Source of the DNA: Sphingomonadales bacterium
Lineage (GTDB): Bacteria > Bacteroidota > Bacteroidia > Chitinophagales > Chitinophagaceae
Direction: 5' to 3'
NCBI GenBank assembly: GCA_016872195.1
Contig: VHAT01000005.1
Location: 1-64,000 of the forward strand
Length of the DNA: 64,000 bases
The notes under the pieces are model-generated. The model saw only the letters and a list, made by a program, of their open reading frames with translations. It searched no databases and was not told where the DNA came from. This document shows positions 8,623 through 18,173 of this stretch, in pieces; the first letter of the stretch is position 1; each line of letters starts with the position of its first letter. Position numbers and translations under genes: made by a program.

Positions 8623-8638
8623 TATTTGTACAAATATA
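8623..8638 (-). promoter_or_regulatory. Promoter -7 box with overlapping palindrome (ompA-like gene)
   Basis: The minus strand reads TATATTTG (8638 to 8631), matching TAnnTTTG. The 14-bp perfect palindrome TATTTGTACAAATA (8623-8636) overlaps it and the expected start site, a position suited to a repressor operator. Confidence 0.4.
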
Positions 8639-8767
8639 AAACTGTTTGGCTTTTTTGAGGGGCCGATCTACACTGGCACTAAGAGTAAGCGATTGAAAAA
8701 CAGGCAAAAGAGGAAAAAATTCGTTCTGCCAACCTACTGAACGATCGTTAGTTTAAATTAGATCATT

Positions 8768-8775
8768 TACCTTTG
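8768..8775 (+). promoter_or_regulatory. -7 box of pckG
   Basis: TACCTTTG matches TAnnTTTG. It implies a leader of roughly 40 nt before the ATG at 8822. No convincing -33 TTTG is visible. Confidence 0.35.
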
Positions 8776-8821
8776 CGCCTTTCCTCGGCCACTTCCTGTG
8801 GCCTGCTCAAAAATCGATGCT

Positions 8822-10675
8822 ATGCCCACACAACAAAACTTTCTCGTTACCGAAACAGCCAAAGCCCGCACCGAATTGGATACCTGGGTCAAGCAAATGG
8901 CCGCTCATTGCGAGGCCAGTGCCATCCACTGGTGCGATGGCAGTCAAGAAGAGTATGACAACCTCTGTTCCCTACTCGAAAAAAAGGGAACCTTTATTCG
9001 CTTGAACCCCGAGAAAAGACCCAATAGTTTCGCCTGCTTCAGTGATCCCAGCGATGTGGCCCGCGTCGAAGACCGAACCTTTATTTGCAGCTTGCGAAAA
9101 GAAGATGCCGGCCCCACCAATAACTGGATGCACCCGGTAGAGATGAAAAATAAACTCAACGATCTCTTACAAGGCAGCATGAAGGGGCGTACACTTTATG
9201 TGATCCCCTTTTGCATGGGTCCGATCGGATCGGCCTTTTCCCGGTATGGAGTACAGTTAACCGATTCGGAGTATGCCGTGGTCAATATGCGCATTATGAC
9301 ACGCATGGGGTCGGACGTATTACCTTACTTACAAAAAAAGAGTTATGTAAAATGCCTGCATACGGTAGGCGCTCCCTTAGAAGGAAATAAAAAAGACAGC
9401 ACCTGGCCTTGTAATCCTGATGTAAAATATATCTCTCATTTTCCCGAGGAACGACTGATCATTTCGTATGGAAGTGGTTATGGGGGTAATGCCCTGATGG
9501 GAAAAAAATGCTTCGCCCTGCGGATTGCCTCTGTAATGGGTAGAGAAGAAGGTTGGCTCGCCGAACACATGTTGATCTTGGGGGTTACATCGCCCGATCA
9601 ACAAAAAAATTATCTGGCAGCCGCATTCCCCAGTGCCTGTGGCAAGACCAATTTCGCCATGTTGATCCCGCCCAAAGAATTCGATGATTGGAAAGTGACC
9701 ACGGTAGGAGACGATATCGCCTGGATACACAAGGGTAAGAAAGGGGGATTGCACGCCATCAACCCCGAGGCGGGTTATTTTGGAGTTGCTCCTGGCACCA
9801 ATTATCACACCAATCCCAATGCCATGGAGACCATCAAGGCCAACACCATTTTTACCAATGTGGCCGTTACTCCCGATAAGGATGTATGGTGGGAAGGACT
9901 TACCAAAGAAGTACCCGAAGGACTTACTGATTGGACCGGCAAGCCGTGGAATCCCTCTTCTGGTAAACCGGCCGCACATCCCAATTCTCGCTTTTGTGCA
10001 CCGGCCGCCCAAAATCCGGCCATCGATCCCGGTTGGGACAATCCCGAAGGAGTCCCCCTCTCTGGTTTTATTTTCGGCGGAAGAAGAAGCACGGGGGTAC
10101 CACTTGTCTACCAAAGTTTCAACTGGAACTTTGGCGTGTATTTAGCTACCACCATGGGCAGCGAAATGACAGCAGCCGCTTTTGGAGAAGTAGGAAAAGT
10201 AAGACGAGATCCCTTTGCCATGTTACCCTTTATGGGCTATCATATTGGAGACTATGTGAATCACTGGTTGCAATTTGGACGCGATCTTCCGAATGCACCA
10301 CGAATCTTTAGTGTCAACTGGTTCAGAAAAGACGAGAATGGTCAATTCCTCTGGCCGGGGTATGGACAGAATATGCGAGTGCTTAAATGGATCGTAGGCC
10401 GTATTCGAGGACAGGTATCGGCCGTCGAGAGTCCCTTGGGTTGGCGTCCCCGCTATGGAGACATGGACTGGAGAGGAATGGAAACCTTTACCAAAGAAGA
10501 TTTTGACCGGGTCATGATCATCGACCGCGAACAGGGTAAAAAAGAATTGCTCGGACACGAAGAATTATTCGAACAGGTATACGATAAACTTCCCAAAGAG
10601 TTTTTCTTTATGCGAGAGCTATTGCTCTCGGCGCTGTGGCGTTCTCCCGAGAAATGGGGACAACAACCCGAATAA
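8822..10675 (+). CDS. pckG: Phosphoenolpyruvate carboxykinase (GTP)
   Basis: 617 residues, the usual size of the GTP-dependent class. The ATG at 8822 begins MPTQQNF; an earlier start eight codons upstream is possible. The kinase P-loop ACGKTN is at about 272-277, preceded by FPS, as in GTP-PEPCKs. Also present are [18 protein letters not shown] (nucleotide and metal site) and [19 protein letters not shown] near the C-terminus. The enzyme converts oxaloacetate and GTP to PEP, CO2 and GDP, for gluconeogenesis or the reverse anaplerotic reaction. It is cytosolic and apparently has its own promoter. Confidence 0.96.
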   Translation: MPTQQNFLVTETAKARTELDTWVKQMAAHCEASAIHWCDGSQEEYDNLCSLLEKKGTFIRLNPEKRPNSFACFSDPSDVARVEDRTFICSLRKEDAGPTNNWMHPVEMKNKLNDLLQGSMKGRTLYVIPFCMGPIGSAFSRYGVQLTDSEYAVVNMRIMTRMGSDVLPYLQKKSYVKCLHTVGAPLEGNKKDSTWPCNPDVKYISHFPEERLIISYGSGYGGNALMGKKCFALRIASVMGREEGWLAEHMLILGVTSPDQQKNYLAAAFPSACGKTNFAMLIPPKEFDDWKVTTVGDDIAWIHKGKKGGLHAINPEAGYFGVAPGTNYHTNPNAMETIKANTIFTNVAVTPDKDVWWEGLTKEVPEGLTDWTGKPWNPSSGKPAAHPNSRFCAPAAQNPAIDPGWDNPEGVPLSGFIFGGRRSTGVPLVYQSFNWNFGVYLATTMGSEMTAAAFGEVGKVRRDPFAMLPFMGYHIGDYVNHWLQFGRDLPNAPRIFSVNWFRKDENGQFLWPGYGQNMRVLKWIVGRIRGQVSAVESPLGWRPRYGDMDWRGMETFTKEDFDRVMIIDREQGKKELLGHEELFEQVYDKLPKEFFFMRELLLSALWRSPEKWGQQPE

Positions 10676-10714
10676 GACTGAACAATTTAGTTACTTTGCC
10701 CATAATTCAATCGT

Positions 10715-11443
10715 ATGGGTAAAGACCAGGTGTTCCGTGACGAGATCGAAAAAGTCAGCGACTTTAAGTTTGGCGCCAATGTAGCCAGCGTATTTGACGA
10801 TATGGTCAATCGCTCGGTCCCCTTCTATGGCGAGATCCAGCGCATGATGGCCGAACTGGCCGCAGACCATGCCCGCGAGGGGAGTTTTGTATACGACCTG
10901 GGCTGTTCTACCGGCACGACCATGATCGGAATGGATACGCTGGTAGAAAAATCCATTCGCTTTATAGGTCTCGACGATTCGCAAGAAATGCTCGACAAGT
11001 GCAAGACCAAATTCGATGAAATAAAATTTGGCCGCCCCTACGAACTGCGTTGTGTCGATCTGAGTCAGGGCGTGGCCATTCATAATGCCTCGGTGGTGGT
11101 GCTTTGTCTGACCCTGCAATTCGTTCGACCCATTTACCGCGAAAAGTTAATACAGGATATTTGTAAAGGCCTCAATCCCGGCGGCGTGTTGATCTTGGTC
11201 GAGAAGATCTTGGCCGAAGAAAATAATTTTAATCGCGATTACATCAACTACTATTACAATTATAAAAGAAGAAATCAATACAGCGAATTAGAGATCTCCC
11301 AAAAAAGAGAAGCCCTCGAAAATGTATTGGTACCCTATAAGCTAAGTGAGAATATTTCGCTGCTGCGCGACCAGGGCTTCACCTCTTGCGAAGTGTTTTT
11401 TAAGTGGTACAATTTTGCTGGGCTCATTGCCGTCAAACGATAA
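10715..11443 (+). CDS. cmoA: CmoA-like carboxy-S-adenosylmethionine synthase
   Basis: 242 residues with a class I SAM-dependent fold: motif I DLGCSTGTTM at 61-70, LDDSQEML, and the CmoA-specific C-terminal block YSELEISQKREALENV followed by FKWYNFAGLIAVKR. E. coli CmoA makes carboxy-SAM from SAM and prephenate for wobble-uridine modification (cmo5U) by CmoB. No cmoB is in this window. Instead a membrane methyltransferase of the ICMT/PEMT type follows 9 bp downstream. Family assignment is firm from the C-terminal block; the pathway in this organism is open. Confidence 0.85.
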   Translation: MGKDQVFRDEIEKVSDFKFGANVASVFDDMVNRSVPFYGEIQRMMAELAADHAREGSFVYDLGCSTGTTMIGMDTLVEKSIRFIGLDDSQEMLDKCKTKFDEIKFGRPYELRCVDLSQGVAIHNASVVVLCLTLQFVRPIYREKLIQDICKGLNPGGVLILVEKILAEENNFNRDYINYYYNYKRRNQYSELEISQKREALENVLVPYKLSENISLLRDQGFTSCEVFFKWYNFAGLIAVKR

Positions 11444-11452
11444 ACAGCTGCT

Positions 11453-12190
11453 ATGATCTCGATCGGAAATTTCTTCTTCAAATACCGTAATTGGATCTTT
11501 ATTCTTTTTTATGGTGCCCTTTTCGTTCCCTCTCTTTCGCTGTTCAGCGAGGCCTCCTGTGGCCCCTATTGTTACAGGTGGCCGATCCTCTTGGGTTTGC
11601 TAATTACCTGCACCGGACAGGCTATCAGAGGCCTCACCATTGGACTGGCCTATATTGTAAGAGGCGGAAAAGAAGGTAAGCCCTATGCAGACGGGCTGGT
11701 AACGGAAGGAATTTTCAGGCATTGTCGCAATCCGCTGTACGTTGGTAATATTTTAATGTTGCTGGGGGTGGGCGTGTTGGCGAATTCTCTTTTTTATGTG
11801 GCGTTCATGATGCCCCTGTTCCTGTTCATTTACCAGGCCATTGTACTGGCAGAAGAAGATTTTCTGCGAAAAAAATTTGGGGAAGGATTTGATCGCTATT
11901 GCAAAGAAGTAAATCGCTGGTGGCCTTCGCTCAATGGACTGTCGGCCACCCTAAAGAGCATGGAATTCAATTGGAAACGCTGGATCTTGAAAGAACATAC
12001 CACCCAATTTATTTGGCTCTTGGGGATTTGTCTGCTATTATTCGCCCCCTTGCCAGCATTGCGGTACCCCGAATGGCTGGCTGGCTCTTCCGTAGCATCG
12101 GTAACCATTTTATATGCGCTGGTAGGAGCGTTGACAGGAGTATACCTCCTGATACGAGTGCTCAAAAAAACGGGACGCTTTACCGCCTGA
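11453..12190 (+). CDS. Isoprenylcysteine carboxyl methyltransferase (ICMT)/PEMT-type membrane methyltransferase
   Basis: 245 residues with about five or six membrane segments. The conserved C-terminal SAM-binding block is clear: RHCRNPLYVGN, then EEDFLRKKFGEGFDRYCKEV and NRWWP. Bacterial members methylate lipids or unknown membrane substrates. The tail (residues 175-245) adds extra hydrophobic segments beyond the core. It follows the cmoA-like gene by 9 bp and is probably co-transcribed. The substrate cannot be told from sequence. Confidence 0.8.
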   Translation: MISIGNFFFKYRNWIFILFYGALFVPSLSLFSEASCGPYCYRWPILLGLLITCTGQAIRGLTIGLAYIVRGGKEGKPYADGLVTEGIFRHCRNPLYVGNILMLLGVGVLANSLFYVAFMMPLFLFIYQAIVLAEEDFLRKKFGEGFDRYCKEVNRWWPSLNGLSATLKSMEFNWKRWILKEHTTQFIWLLGICLLLFAPLPALRYPEWLAGSSVASVTILYALVGALTGVYLLIRVLKKTGRFTA

Positions 12191-12215
12191 CCGAACCCTT
12201 TCCCCCGATTTTGGT

Positions 12216-12223
12216 TATTTTTG
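12216..12223 (+). promoter_or_regulatory. -7 box upstream of nfu
   Basis: TATTTTTG matches TAnnTTTG and lies 18 nt before the ATG at 12242. It suggests that nfu-pnuC-nadR has its own promoter in addition to any read-through from the genes before. No -33 box is recognised. Confidence 0.35.
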
Positions 12224-12241
12224 TATACCAATGTGTGAGTT

Positions 12242-12838
12242 ATGATCAAGACCGGAAATCCTATCGTTAGTATCTATACCGAGATGACGCCCAATCCCGA
12301 GACCATGAAGTTTGTGGCTAACAAACTTCTCTACCCCGGTAAAAGCGTCGACTTTCCCGATATCCCCAGCGCCAAACCTTCGCCCCTGGCGACCGAACTG
12401 TTTGGATTCCCTTTTATCAAAGCGGTTTTTATTGCCAGCAATTTTGTAACGCTGACCAAAACGACCGAAACCGATTGGAACGATGTGATCCCATCCATAA
12501 GGCAATTTTTAAAAGACTACCTCGAAGAAGGAAAGATGGTGGTAAACGAAGAAGAGTTAGCGGCCACCAAGACCATGAGTAGTAACGAAGTGAGTGCCGA
12601 TGACGACGACGTGGTAAAAAGAATAAAGGAATTACTTGATAATTATGTTCGTCCTGCCGTCGAAATGGATGGTGGCGCCATACAATTCAAAAGTTACGAG
12701 GCCGGCACCGTCAGTCTTTCGATGCAGGGAAGTTGCAGTGGGTGTCCCTCTTCTATGATCACCCTTAAAGCCGGTATCGAAGGCATGATGAAAAGAATGA
12801 TACCCGAGGTGAAAGAAGTAGTGGCTGAATCGGAATAA
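12242..12838 (+). CDS. nfu: Nfu-type iron-sulfur cluster scaffold/carrier
   Basis: 198 residues with two domains. The N-terminal Nfu_N domain (about 8-95) has TEMTPNPETMKF and FGFPFIKAVFI. The C-terminal NifU-like domain (about 122-198) has VRPAVEMDGGAIQF and the cluster-binding CSGCP (C165, C168). This architecture equals mitochondrial NFU1, which passes 4Fe-4S clusters to targets such as lipoyl synthase and NadA. The linker between the domains is acidic. A quinolinate synthase gene, a plausible client, lies at the other end of the window. Confidence 0.9.
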   Translation: MIKTGNPIVSIYTEMTPNPETMKFVANKLLYPGKSVDFPDIPSAKPSPLATELFGFPFIKAVFIASNFVTLTKTTETDWNDVIPSIRQFLKDYLEEGKMVVNEEELAATKTMSSNEVSADDDDVVKRIKELLDNYVRPAVEMDGGAIQFKSYEAGTVSLSMQGSCSGCPSSMITLKAGIEGMMKRMIPEVKEVVAESE

Positions 12839-12853
12839 TCAATCACTGCTCCC

Positions 12854-13462
12854 TTGTATCCCCCGCTACTTGCTACATTCCCGACTATAACACTTGTAGA
12901 GGCAATAGCAGTTGTTGCTGGCATTGCCAGTGTTTGGTGTAGCCGAAAAGAAAATGTGTGGGTCTATCCACTGGGGCTGATCAATACCATCATCTATACG
13001 TGGATCAGCGTGGGGGCCGAACTACCGGGCGAAGCGACCGTCAACTTTTATTATACGGTCATGAGTCTATATGGTTGGTATTGGTGGCTGCAACGAACCG
13101 AGCAAAATGAAAGAGTGGTAAAGATCAGCTTCAGTTCTACAAGGTATTGGACAGCGCAACTCTTGTTTTTTTTGATCTGTTATATAGCCCTTTACTTTTC
13201 ACTAGTCTATTTAAAAGGGGAGTTTTTTGAAGGAGCCATTCCGTGGGCAGACGCCCTGGCCTCTGCAGCAGCCTTTACCGGAATGTGGCTGATGACACAG
13301 AAAAAAGTGGAAAGTTGGTTTTGGTGGCTCCTCACCAATATTACCGCTGTTCCCCTCTACTATTCAAAGGGATTATGGCTAACGGCAGGATATTATCTTG
13401 TCTTGACCGGACTGGCCATTGCCGGATTGATGGAATGGAAAAAACGAGCCCAACGCCTATGA
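12854..13462 (+). CDS. pnuC: PnuC-family nicotinamide riboside transporter
   Basis: 202 residues starting at a TTG codon (12854), 15 bp after nfu; no ATG is available before the first conserved segment. About seven hydrophobic helices are seen. The PnuC signature is present: WCSRKENVWVYPLGLINT near the N-terminus, FYYTVMSLYGWYWW in the middle, and TEKSFWWLLTN-like aromatic residues (VESWFWWLLTNIT) near the C-terminus. It should admit nicotinamide riboside by facilitated diffusion. It overlaps the next gene by ATGA, so import is coupled to phosphorylation. Confidence 0.88.
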   Translation: MYPPLLATFPTITLVEAIAVVAGIASVWCSRKENVWVYPLGLINTIIYTWISVGAELPGEATVNFYYTVMSLYGWYWWLQRTEQNERVVKISFSSTRYWTAQLLFFLICYIALYFSLVYLKGEFFEGAIPWADALASAAAFTGMWLMTQKKVESWFWWLLTNITAVPLYYSKGLWLTAGYYLVLTGLAIAGLMEWKKRAQRL

Positions 13463-14052
13463 TAAAAAAAATTGTGATACTAGGCCCTGAAAGCACGGGT
13501 AAGAGTACACTCTGCGCAGCGCTGGCCGATCATTTTAAAACCAGTTGGGTGCCCGAATATGCCAGAAGTTATCTGCTGGAGCAGGGTACCAATTATCAAT
13601 TCGATGAGCTGCTGACCATTGCCAAAGGGCAACTCGCGCTGGAAGATTCCATCACGGCCGCCCTCAAAGAAAAACAAAAAGTAGCGAGCAATTCTGAAAG
13701 GAGCATACCCTTATTTATTGATACCGATATGTACGTTATGAAAGTGTGGTGTGAATTTGTTTTTAAGAAATGTCATCGCTATATCTTGGAGCAGATCGTA
13801 CAGCGACAATATGATCACTATTTGCTTTGCGATACAGATCTGCCCTGGGTACAAGACGCATTACGCGAATATCCCGATCAAACGACAAGAGACACCCTGT
13901 TGAAAATGTATACAGATTGTATGATTCATCAACCTGTAGGCTGGACGCTCATCAGGGGCGAAAAGAATGCCCGGTTAGAAATGGCTATTCGAGCGGTAGA
14001 TACGGTATTGAGTCAAGCGCCGAGCATCAACGACCTTCGACCAACGACTTGA
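13459..14052 (+). CDS. NadR-type ribosylnicotinamide kinase / AAA-like ATPase
   Basis: 197 residues. The ATG at 13459 overlaps the pnuC stop (ATGA). The Walker A motif is GPESTGKSTL (9-18), followed by PEYARSYL and FIDTDMYVMKVW, as in the C-terminal kinase domain of NadR. The N-terminal NMN adenylyltransferase and DNA-binding domains of enterobacterial NadR are absent. It should phosphorylate imported nicotinamide riboside to NMN, trapping it in the cytosol. Its last 26 bp overlap the 3' end of the convergent mtgA. Confidence 0.85.
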   Translation: MIKKIVILGPESTGKSTLCAALADHFKTSWVPEYARSYLLEQGTNYQFDELLTIAKGQLALEDSITAALKEKQKVASNSERSIPLFIDTDMYVMKVWCEFVFKKCHRYILEQIVQRQYDHYLLCDTDLPWVQDALREYPDQTTRDTLLKMYTDCMIHQPVGWTLIRGEKNARLEMAIRAVDTVLSQAPSINDLRPTT

Positions 14053-14731
14053 TCGCCGGATCTGATTGGATGTTTTTCATTTGGTCCGTAATAAACGAAG
14101 CCCTTCGCTGCATATAAGGAGACGGGGGTTGTACTCGATATTTTTTGGGGTTGGGCAGCGACGCCGCAATAAGAGCTGCCTCGTAACGAGAGAGCTGCGC
14201 AGCCGATTTACTAAAATAGTGCTGCGCGGCTGCCTCGATACCATAGATACCAGGCCCCATCTCAATCACATTCAAATAAACCTCAAGGATACGCTCCTTG
14301 CCCCAGATCAATTCGATCATGAAGGTAAAATACACTTCTAGCCCTTTGCGCAGCCAGCTGCGGCCTTGCCACAAAAAAACATTCTTAGCGGTTTGTTGAC
14401 TGATCGTACTACCGCCTCGCAGACGATCTGATTTCTTTTTATTGTACTCGAACGCTTCTTTTATTCGCTTCCAATCAAAGCCCTGGTGCGTGGTAAACAG
14501 CTGGTCTTCCGAAGCCAGCACCGCCAATTTTGCGTGGGGTGAAATTTTATCGTACGATACATAGTCTCGGTGCAGTCCATCCGAAGAGACCCAGGCCGAT
14601 ACTTGCGTCATGGTGATCGGTGGATCGACCCATTTTAGCAAGACAATATAGCCGAGTTGAAAAATAAAAAGATAGAACAGGAATTTCTTTATTCTAGACC
14701 ACCACGATATTGAAGTCGATGCCTCCTGCAT
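14027..14731 (-). CDS. mtgA: Monofunctional biosynthetic peptidoglycan transglycosylase
   Basis: 234 residues: one N-terminal transmembrane helix (about 14-32) and a GT51 domain. Catalytic region ASEDQLFTTHQGFDW (Glu75), GGSTISQQTAKN (106-117), and ERILEVYLNVIEMGPGIYGIEAAA are all present. It polymerises lipid II into glycan strands at the outer face of the inner membrane. No transpeptidase domain follows, so it is the monofunctional type. It is 15 bp downstream of the GH3-family gene. Confidence 0.93.
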   Translation of the reverse strand: MQEASTSISWWSRIKKFLFYLFIFQLGYIVLLKWVDPPITMTQVSAWVSSDGLHRDYVSYDKISPHAKLAVLASEDQLFTTHQGFDWKRIKEAFEYNKKKSDRLRGGSTISQQTAKNVFLWQGRSWLRKGLEVYFTFMIELIWGKERILEVYLNVIEMGPGIYGIEAAAQHYFSKSAAQLSRYEAALIAASLPNPKKYRVQPPSPYMQRRASFITDQMKNIQSDPAIKSLVEGR

Positions 14732-14746
14732 AGCTACAAAATTATA

Positions 14747-16282
14747 TCAGTGTGCTGAACGGGTCTGCAAGAACGATTCCCATTCAGCTAGCATCTTTCC
14801 TTTCATAACGCGGGGAAACTTATGTTGACTACCCAATTTTCCCTTCTGCTCCATAAACTGCATAAATACCGAAACAGGGTGAACCTCCAGAAATACCTCT
14901 TTTAATGCGCTATCTCGTTCTACCGCATAATCATCGTTCAAACTACGCAATTGCTTATCGATTCGCTCTTTGAGCAGGTCCGGATCGACTGCGTCGTCGG
15001 TAGCAATGTACCAGCGGTGAGCAAAGAACTGCTGGTAAGGAAAGCCCTGCACGGTGTACTCGGGAATACTGATATTGAACTCTTGACTGACCAACTCGAT
15101 GGCCTTGTTCATATTATCTACACTGAGATGCTCGCCGGTCAAACTCAAGAAATGTTTGATGCGGCCGGTAATGACCACCTCGGCCTTATCGAGGTCTACG
15201 AACCGAACGGTATCTCCGATCAGATAGCGCCAGGCGCCGGCATTGGTACTCATCACCAGGGCATACTCTTTATCCAAGGCCACCTCGTGTATCATCAGTG
15301 ATTGATGCTGGGGTAACAAATTACCATCGGCATCGAAATTATTTTCGGTAAAGGGGATAAACTCAAAAAAGATATTGTTATTCAAGATCAGCTGCATTCC
15401 CTTGGCGTGTTCCCTATTCTTGAACCCGATAAAACCTTCGCTCGATAAATAGTTCTCGACATACACGATCGGCTTACCCAATAACTTTTCAAATCCCTTC
15501 CGGTACGGCTCAAAGGCTACCCCGCCATGAACAAAGAAGCTGAAGTTGGGCCAGATCTCGTGGATATGCTTTACTTTATAATGATCGATGATCATTTCGA
15601 TACACATCTGGCACCAGGCCGGAACACCAACCACAAAACCGATATCCCAATTAGGCGCTTCTTCGACGATCTCATTTAACTTTTGGTTCCAATCGGTCAA
15701 AGCAGCAATACGACCACCGGGCTTATAGAAAGTCTGAAACCAGAAGGGTCTTTTCTTAGCCAGTATACCACTCAGGTCCCCGGCATACCAGCCCGCTTTT
15801 CCTTTTGTCAGGTCTGTGGCTCCTCCCAACATCAAAAAGCCCTTGGTCATGGCCCTTTTGTTGGCATCTTCGTAGCGGATCAGGCTGAGTAATTGTCGCA
15901 AATAGTTGATCATATTGCTTCGCAACAGATCATTGGTAATAGGAATGTATTTGCTGGCGGCCTCGGAGGTCCCGGAACTGAGTGCGTAATATTTGATCTT
16001 GCCGGGCCAGGCTATATCCGGAGTACCATCGAGTGTCAGTTTCCACCACTCATTATAGATCTTGTTATAGTCATGCACCGGCACCAACTCCTGAAAGCGT
16101 TTGTCCGGATGCGTACTCAATAAGGCCTCATCAAAGCCATAATGCTGCCCAAAGGCGGTAAAGCGTGCTTTACGAAGCAGCTTTTTTAAGACCCGCAGCT
16201 GCTGACGCCTTGGATCATAAAGAGCAAGTCGCAGGGCCGAGGCCAGTCCACGGGGCAAGGCATTTTCTAAAAATGAGGCCAT
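14747..16282 (-). CDS. GH3-superfamily acyl-amido synthetase-like protein
   Basis: 511 residues matching the GH3 auxin-responsive family. ATP-site motifs are YYALSSGTSEAASKYIP (nucleotide loop), VENYLSSEGFIGF and YRYLIGDTVRF-like (WRYLIGDTVRFVD), then GRIKHFLSLTGEHLS near the hinge. Plant GH3 enzymes adenylate carboxylic acids and join them to amino acids. Bacterial homologues are common in Bacteroidetes but have no established substrate that I know of. It lies just upstream of mtgA on the same strand and is divergent from suhB. Confidence 0.82.
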   Translation of the reverse strand: MASFLENALPRGLASALRLALYDPRRQQLRVLKKLLRKARFTAFGQHYGFDEALLSTHPDKRFQELVPVHDYNKIYNEWWKLTLDGTPDIAWPGKIKYYALSSGTSEAASKYIPITNDLLRSNMINYLRQLLSLIRYEDANKRAMTKGFLMLGGATDLTKGKAGWYAGDLSGILAKKRPFWFQTFYKPGGRIAALTDWNQKLNEIVEEAPNWDIGFVVGVPAWCQMCIEMIIDHYKVKHIHEIWPNFSFFVHGGVAFEPYRKGFEKLLGKPIVYVENYLSSEGFIGFKNREHAKGMQLILNNNIFFEFIPFTENNFDADGNLLPQHQSLMIHEVALDKEYALVMSTNAGAWRYLIGDTVRFVDLDKAEVVITGRIKHFLSLTGEHLSVDNMNKAIELVSQEFNISIPEYTVQGFPYQQFFAHRWYIATDDAVDPDLLKERIDKQLRSLNDDYAVERDSALKEVFLEVHPVSVFMQFMEQKGKLGSQHKFPRVMKGKMLAEWESFLQTRSAH

Positions 16283-16323
16283 GGTTCTAAACTGGTATGA
16301 GCGCTAAGGTAAGTAATTGAGAC

Positions 16324-17124
16324 ATGGAGGCAGTATCTTCGCGCATGCTTCGTTCAACACTGTTAGCGGCCACGCGGGCCGGTGCCGAAGAGATCATGCG
16401 CTTTTTTCAACGCTCTTTTGCCGTACATAATAAAGAAGGGGTCAATAACCTGGTCACCGAGGCCGATCATGCAGCAGAAAAAGCCATTCTCTCGGTTATC
16501 CGAAAAGAGTATCCCGACCACCAGATCTTGGCCGAAGAAAGCGGAAAACTTACGCAAGACTCTGTCTATAAATGGATCATTGATCCTATTGATGGTACGG
16601 TCAACTTTGCTCAAGGCATTCCGCTCAACTGTGTATCCATTGCCCTCGAGCACCAGGGGCAGATCGTTATGGGGGCGGTCTATAATCCCCATCTCAATGA
16701 ATTTTTCTTTGCCGAAAAGGGGCAGGGAGCCTTTCTCAACGATAAACCCATACAGGTAAGCCACAAGACCGATACTATCAAGTCTTGCCTGGTAACGGGA
16801 TTTCCCTATACGTACATCAATGAGCCCAATGGCCCGCTCGAAGTATTTGAGCGATTTGTCAGAAAAGGAGTTCCTGTCAGAAGATTAGGATCGGCTGCGA
16901 TTGATCTCTGCTGGGTAGCCTGCGGGCGTTTCGATGGGTTCTTCGAACAAAAACTAGAACCTTGGGATAGTGCAGCCGGTTATTTGATCGTAGAGGAGGC
17001 CGGAGGCAAGGTCACCGATTTTACCGGACAAGCTTTTAGCGTGTACCAACATAAGGTACTGGCTACAAATGGTAAGATCCACGAAGAGATGCTACAGGTC
17101 ATCAATGGCCATAAAGAACTTTAA
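16324..17124 (+). CDS. suhB: Inositol monophosphatase family protein
   Basis: 266 residues. Metal-binding motifs are EESG (71-74), DPIDGTVNF (87-95) and WDSAAGYLIVEEAGG towards the C-terminus, the standard set of Mg-dependent, lithium-sensitive phosphatases. Substrate may be inositol-1-phosphate or a related sugar or nucleotide phosphate. A start at 16345 is also possible. It is 13 bp upstream of thiL. Confidence 0.9.
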   Translation: MEAVSSRMLRSTLLAATRAGAEEIMRFFQRSFAVHNKEGVNNLVTEADHAAEKAILSVIRKEYPDHQILAEESGKLTQDSVYKWIIDPIDGTVNFAQGIPLNCVSIALEHQGQIVMGAVYNPHLNEFFFAEKGQGAFLNDKPIQVSHKTDTIKSCLVTGFPYTYINEPNGPLEVFERFVRKGVPVRRLGSAAIDLCWVACGRFDGFFEQKLEPWDSAAGYLIVEEAGGKVTDFTGQAFSVYQHKVLATNGKIHEEMLQVINGHKEL

Positions 17125-17137
17125 CCACACGCATTAT

Positions 17138-18172
17138 ATGAGTAACGAACGCACCGAGATCGGTTCATTGGGAGAATTTGGTCTTATTGAGCATCTGACA
17201 CGTAATATCGAATTACAACAGGCCTCTTCGATCGTAGGGGTAGGAGATGATGCAGCGGTGATCGATCATTTCGGAAAGCAGACCGTTATCACGACCGATC
17301 TACTTCTCGAAGGGGTACACTTTGATCTGATGTACACACCGCTCAAACACCTGGGCTATAAAGCAGTGGTCGTTAACCTGAGTGATATTTATGCCATGAA
17401 CGCTACGCCTACTCAATTGGTAGTGAGCATTGGGATCAGTAATCGCTTTAGTGTAGAAGCTGTAAGTGAACTATATGAAGGGATTTATGCCGCTTGCGAA
17501 AAATATGGTGTAGACCTGGTTGGTGGCGATACCAGTTCTTCGCAAAAAGGATTGGTCTTATCCCTAACGGCCATCGGAGAAGTAACCCCCGATACTTTTG
17601 TGAAAAGAAGTACGGCCAAAAAGGGTGATCTGCTCTGTGTAAGTGGTGATCTTGGCGCGGCTTATATAGGTCTGCTTTTTTTGGAAAGAGAAAAAAAGAT
17701 CTTTTTGGAGAGCCCCAAAGTACAACCCGATCTCGAAGGAGAACAATATGTGATCGGCCGGTTGCTCAAACCCGAAGCAAGAAAAGACATTGTCGCTTTC
17801 TTGAACAAGTCGGCCATTGTTCCCACCGCCATGATGGATATCAGCGATGGATTAAGTTCAGAGATCTTACACCTCTGCAAGCAAAGCCAGTTAGGTTGTG
17901 TCTTATACGAAGAGAAGATACCGATCGCAGAGGCCACCCGGCTGGCCGCGTTCAAATTTGAGATCGATCCTACGGCTTGTTCCCTTAGTGGCGGCGAAGA
18001 CTATGAGCTTTTATTTACAATTTCTGCTAACGATTACGAAAAGATCGTGCAAAGCGAACAGATCAGTGTGATCGGCTACATGACCGAGCCAGAGAAGGGT
18101 GCCACGTTAATTACCAAAGGAGGATCTACCCATCCGCTTATAGCACAAGGATGGAATCATCTGAAAAAATAA
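17138..18172 (+). CDS. thiL: Thiamine-monophosphate kinase
   Basis: 344 residues from the ATG at 17138; longer in-frame starts overlap suhB and lack family similarity. Landmarks are SLGEFGLIEHL near the start, VGDDAAVI (36-42), DLLLEGVHFDL, NLSDIYAMNATP, GGDTSSS, MDISDGLSSE and SGGEDYELLFT. The enzyme phosphorylates thiamine monophosphate to the diphosphate cofactor in the cytosol. Probably co-transcribed with suhB. It ends one base before the convergent nitrilase gene. Confidence 0.93.
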   Translation: MSNERTEIGSLGEFGLIEHLTRNIELQQASSIVGVGDDAAVIDHFGKQTVITTDLLLEGVHFDLMYTPLKHLGYKAVVVNLSDIYAMNATPTQLVVSIGISNRFSVEAVSELYEGIYAACEKYGVDLVGGDTSSSQKGLVLSLTAIGEVTPDTFVKRSTAKKGDLLCVSGDLGAAYIGLLFLEREKKIFLESPKVQPDLEGEQYVIGRLLKPEARKDIVAFLNKSAIVPTAMMDISDGLSSEILHLCKQSQLGCVLYEEKIPIAEATRLAAFKFEIDPTACSLSGGEDYELLFTISANDYEKIVQSEQISVIGYMTEPEKGATLITKGGSTHPLIAQGWNHLKK

Positions 18173-18173
18173 T

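Noticed and set aside
9377..10114. 245-residue minus-strand ORF
   Set aside because: Shadow of pckG, which has complete motifs in the other frame.
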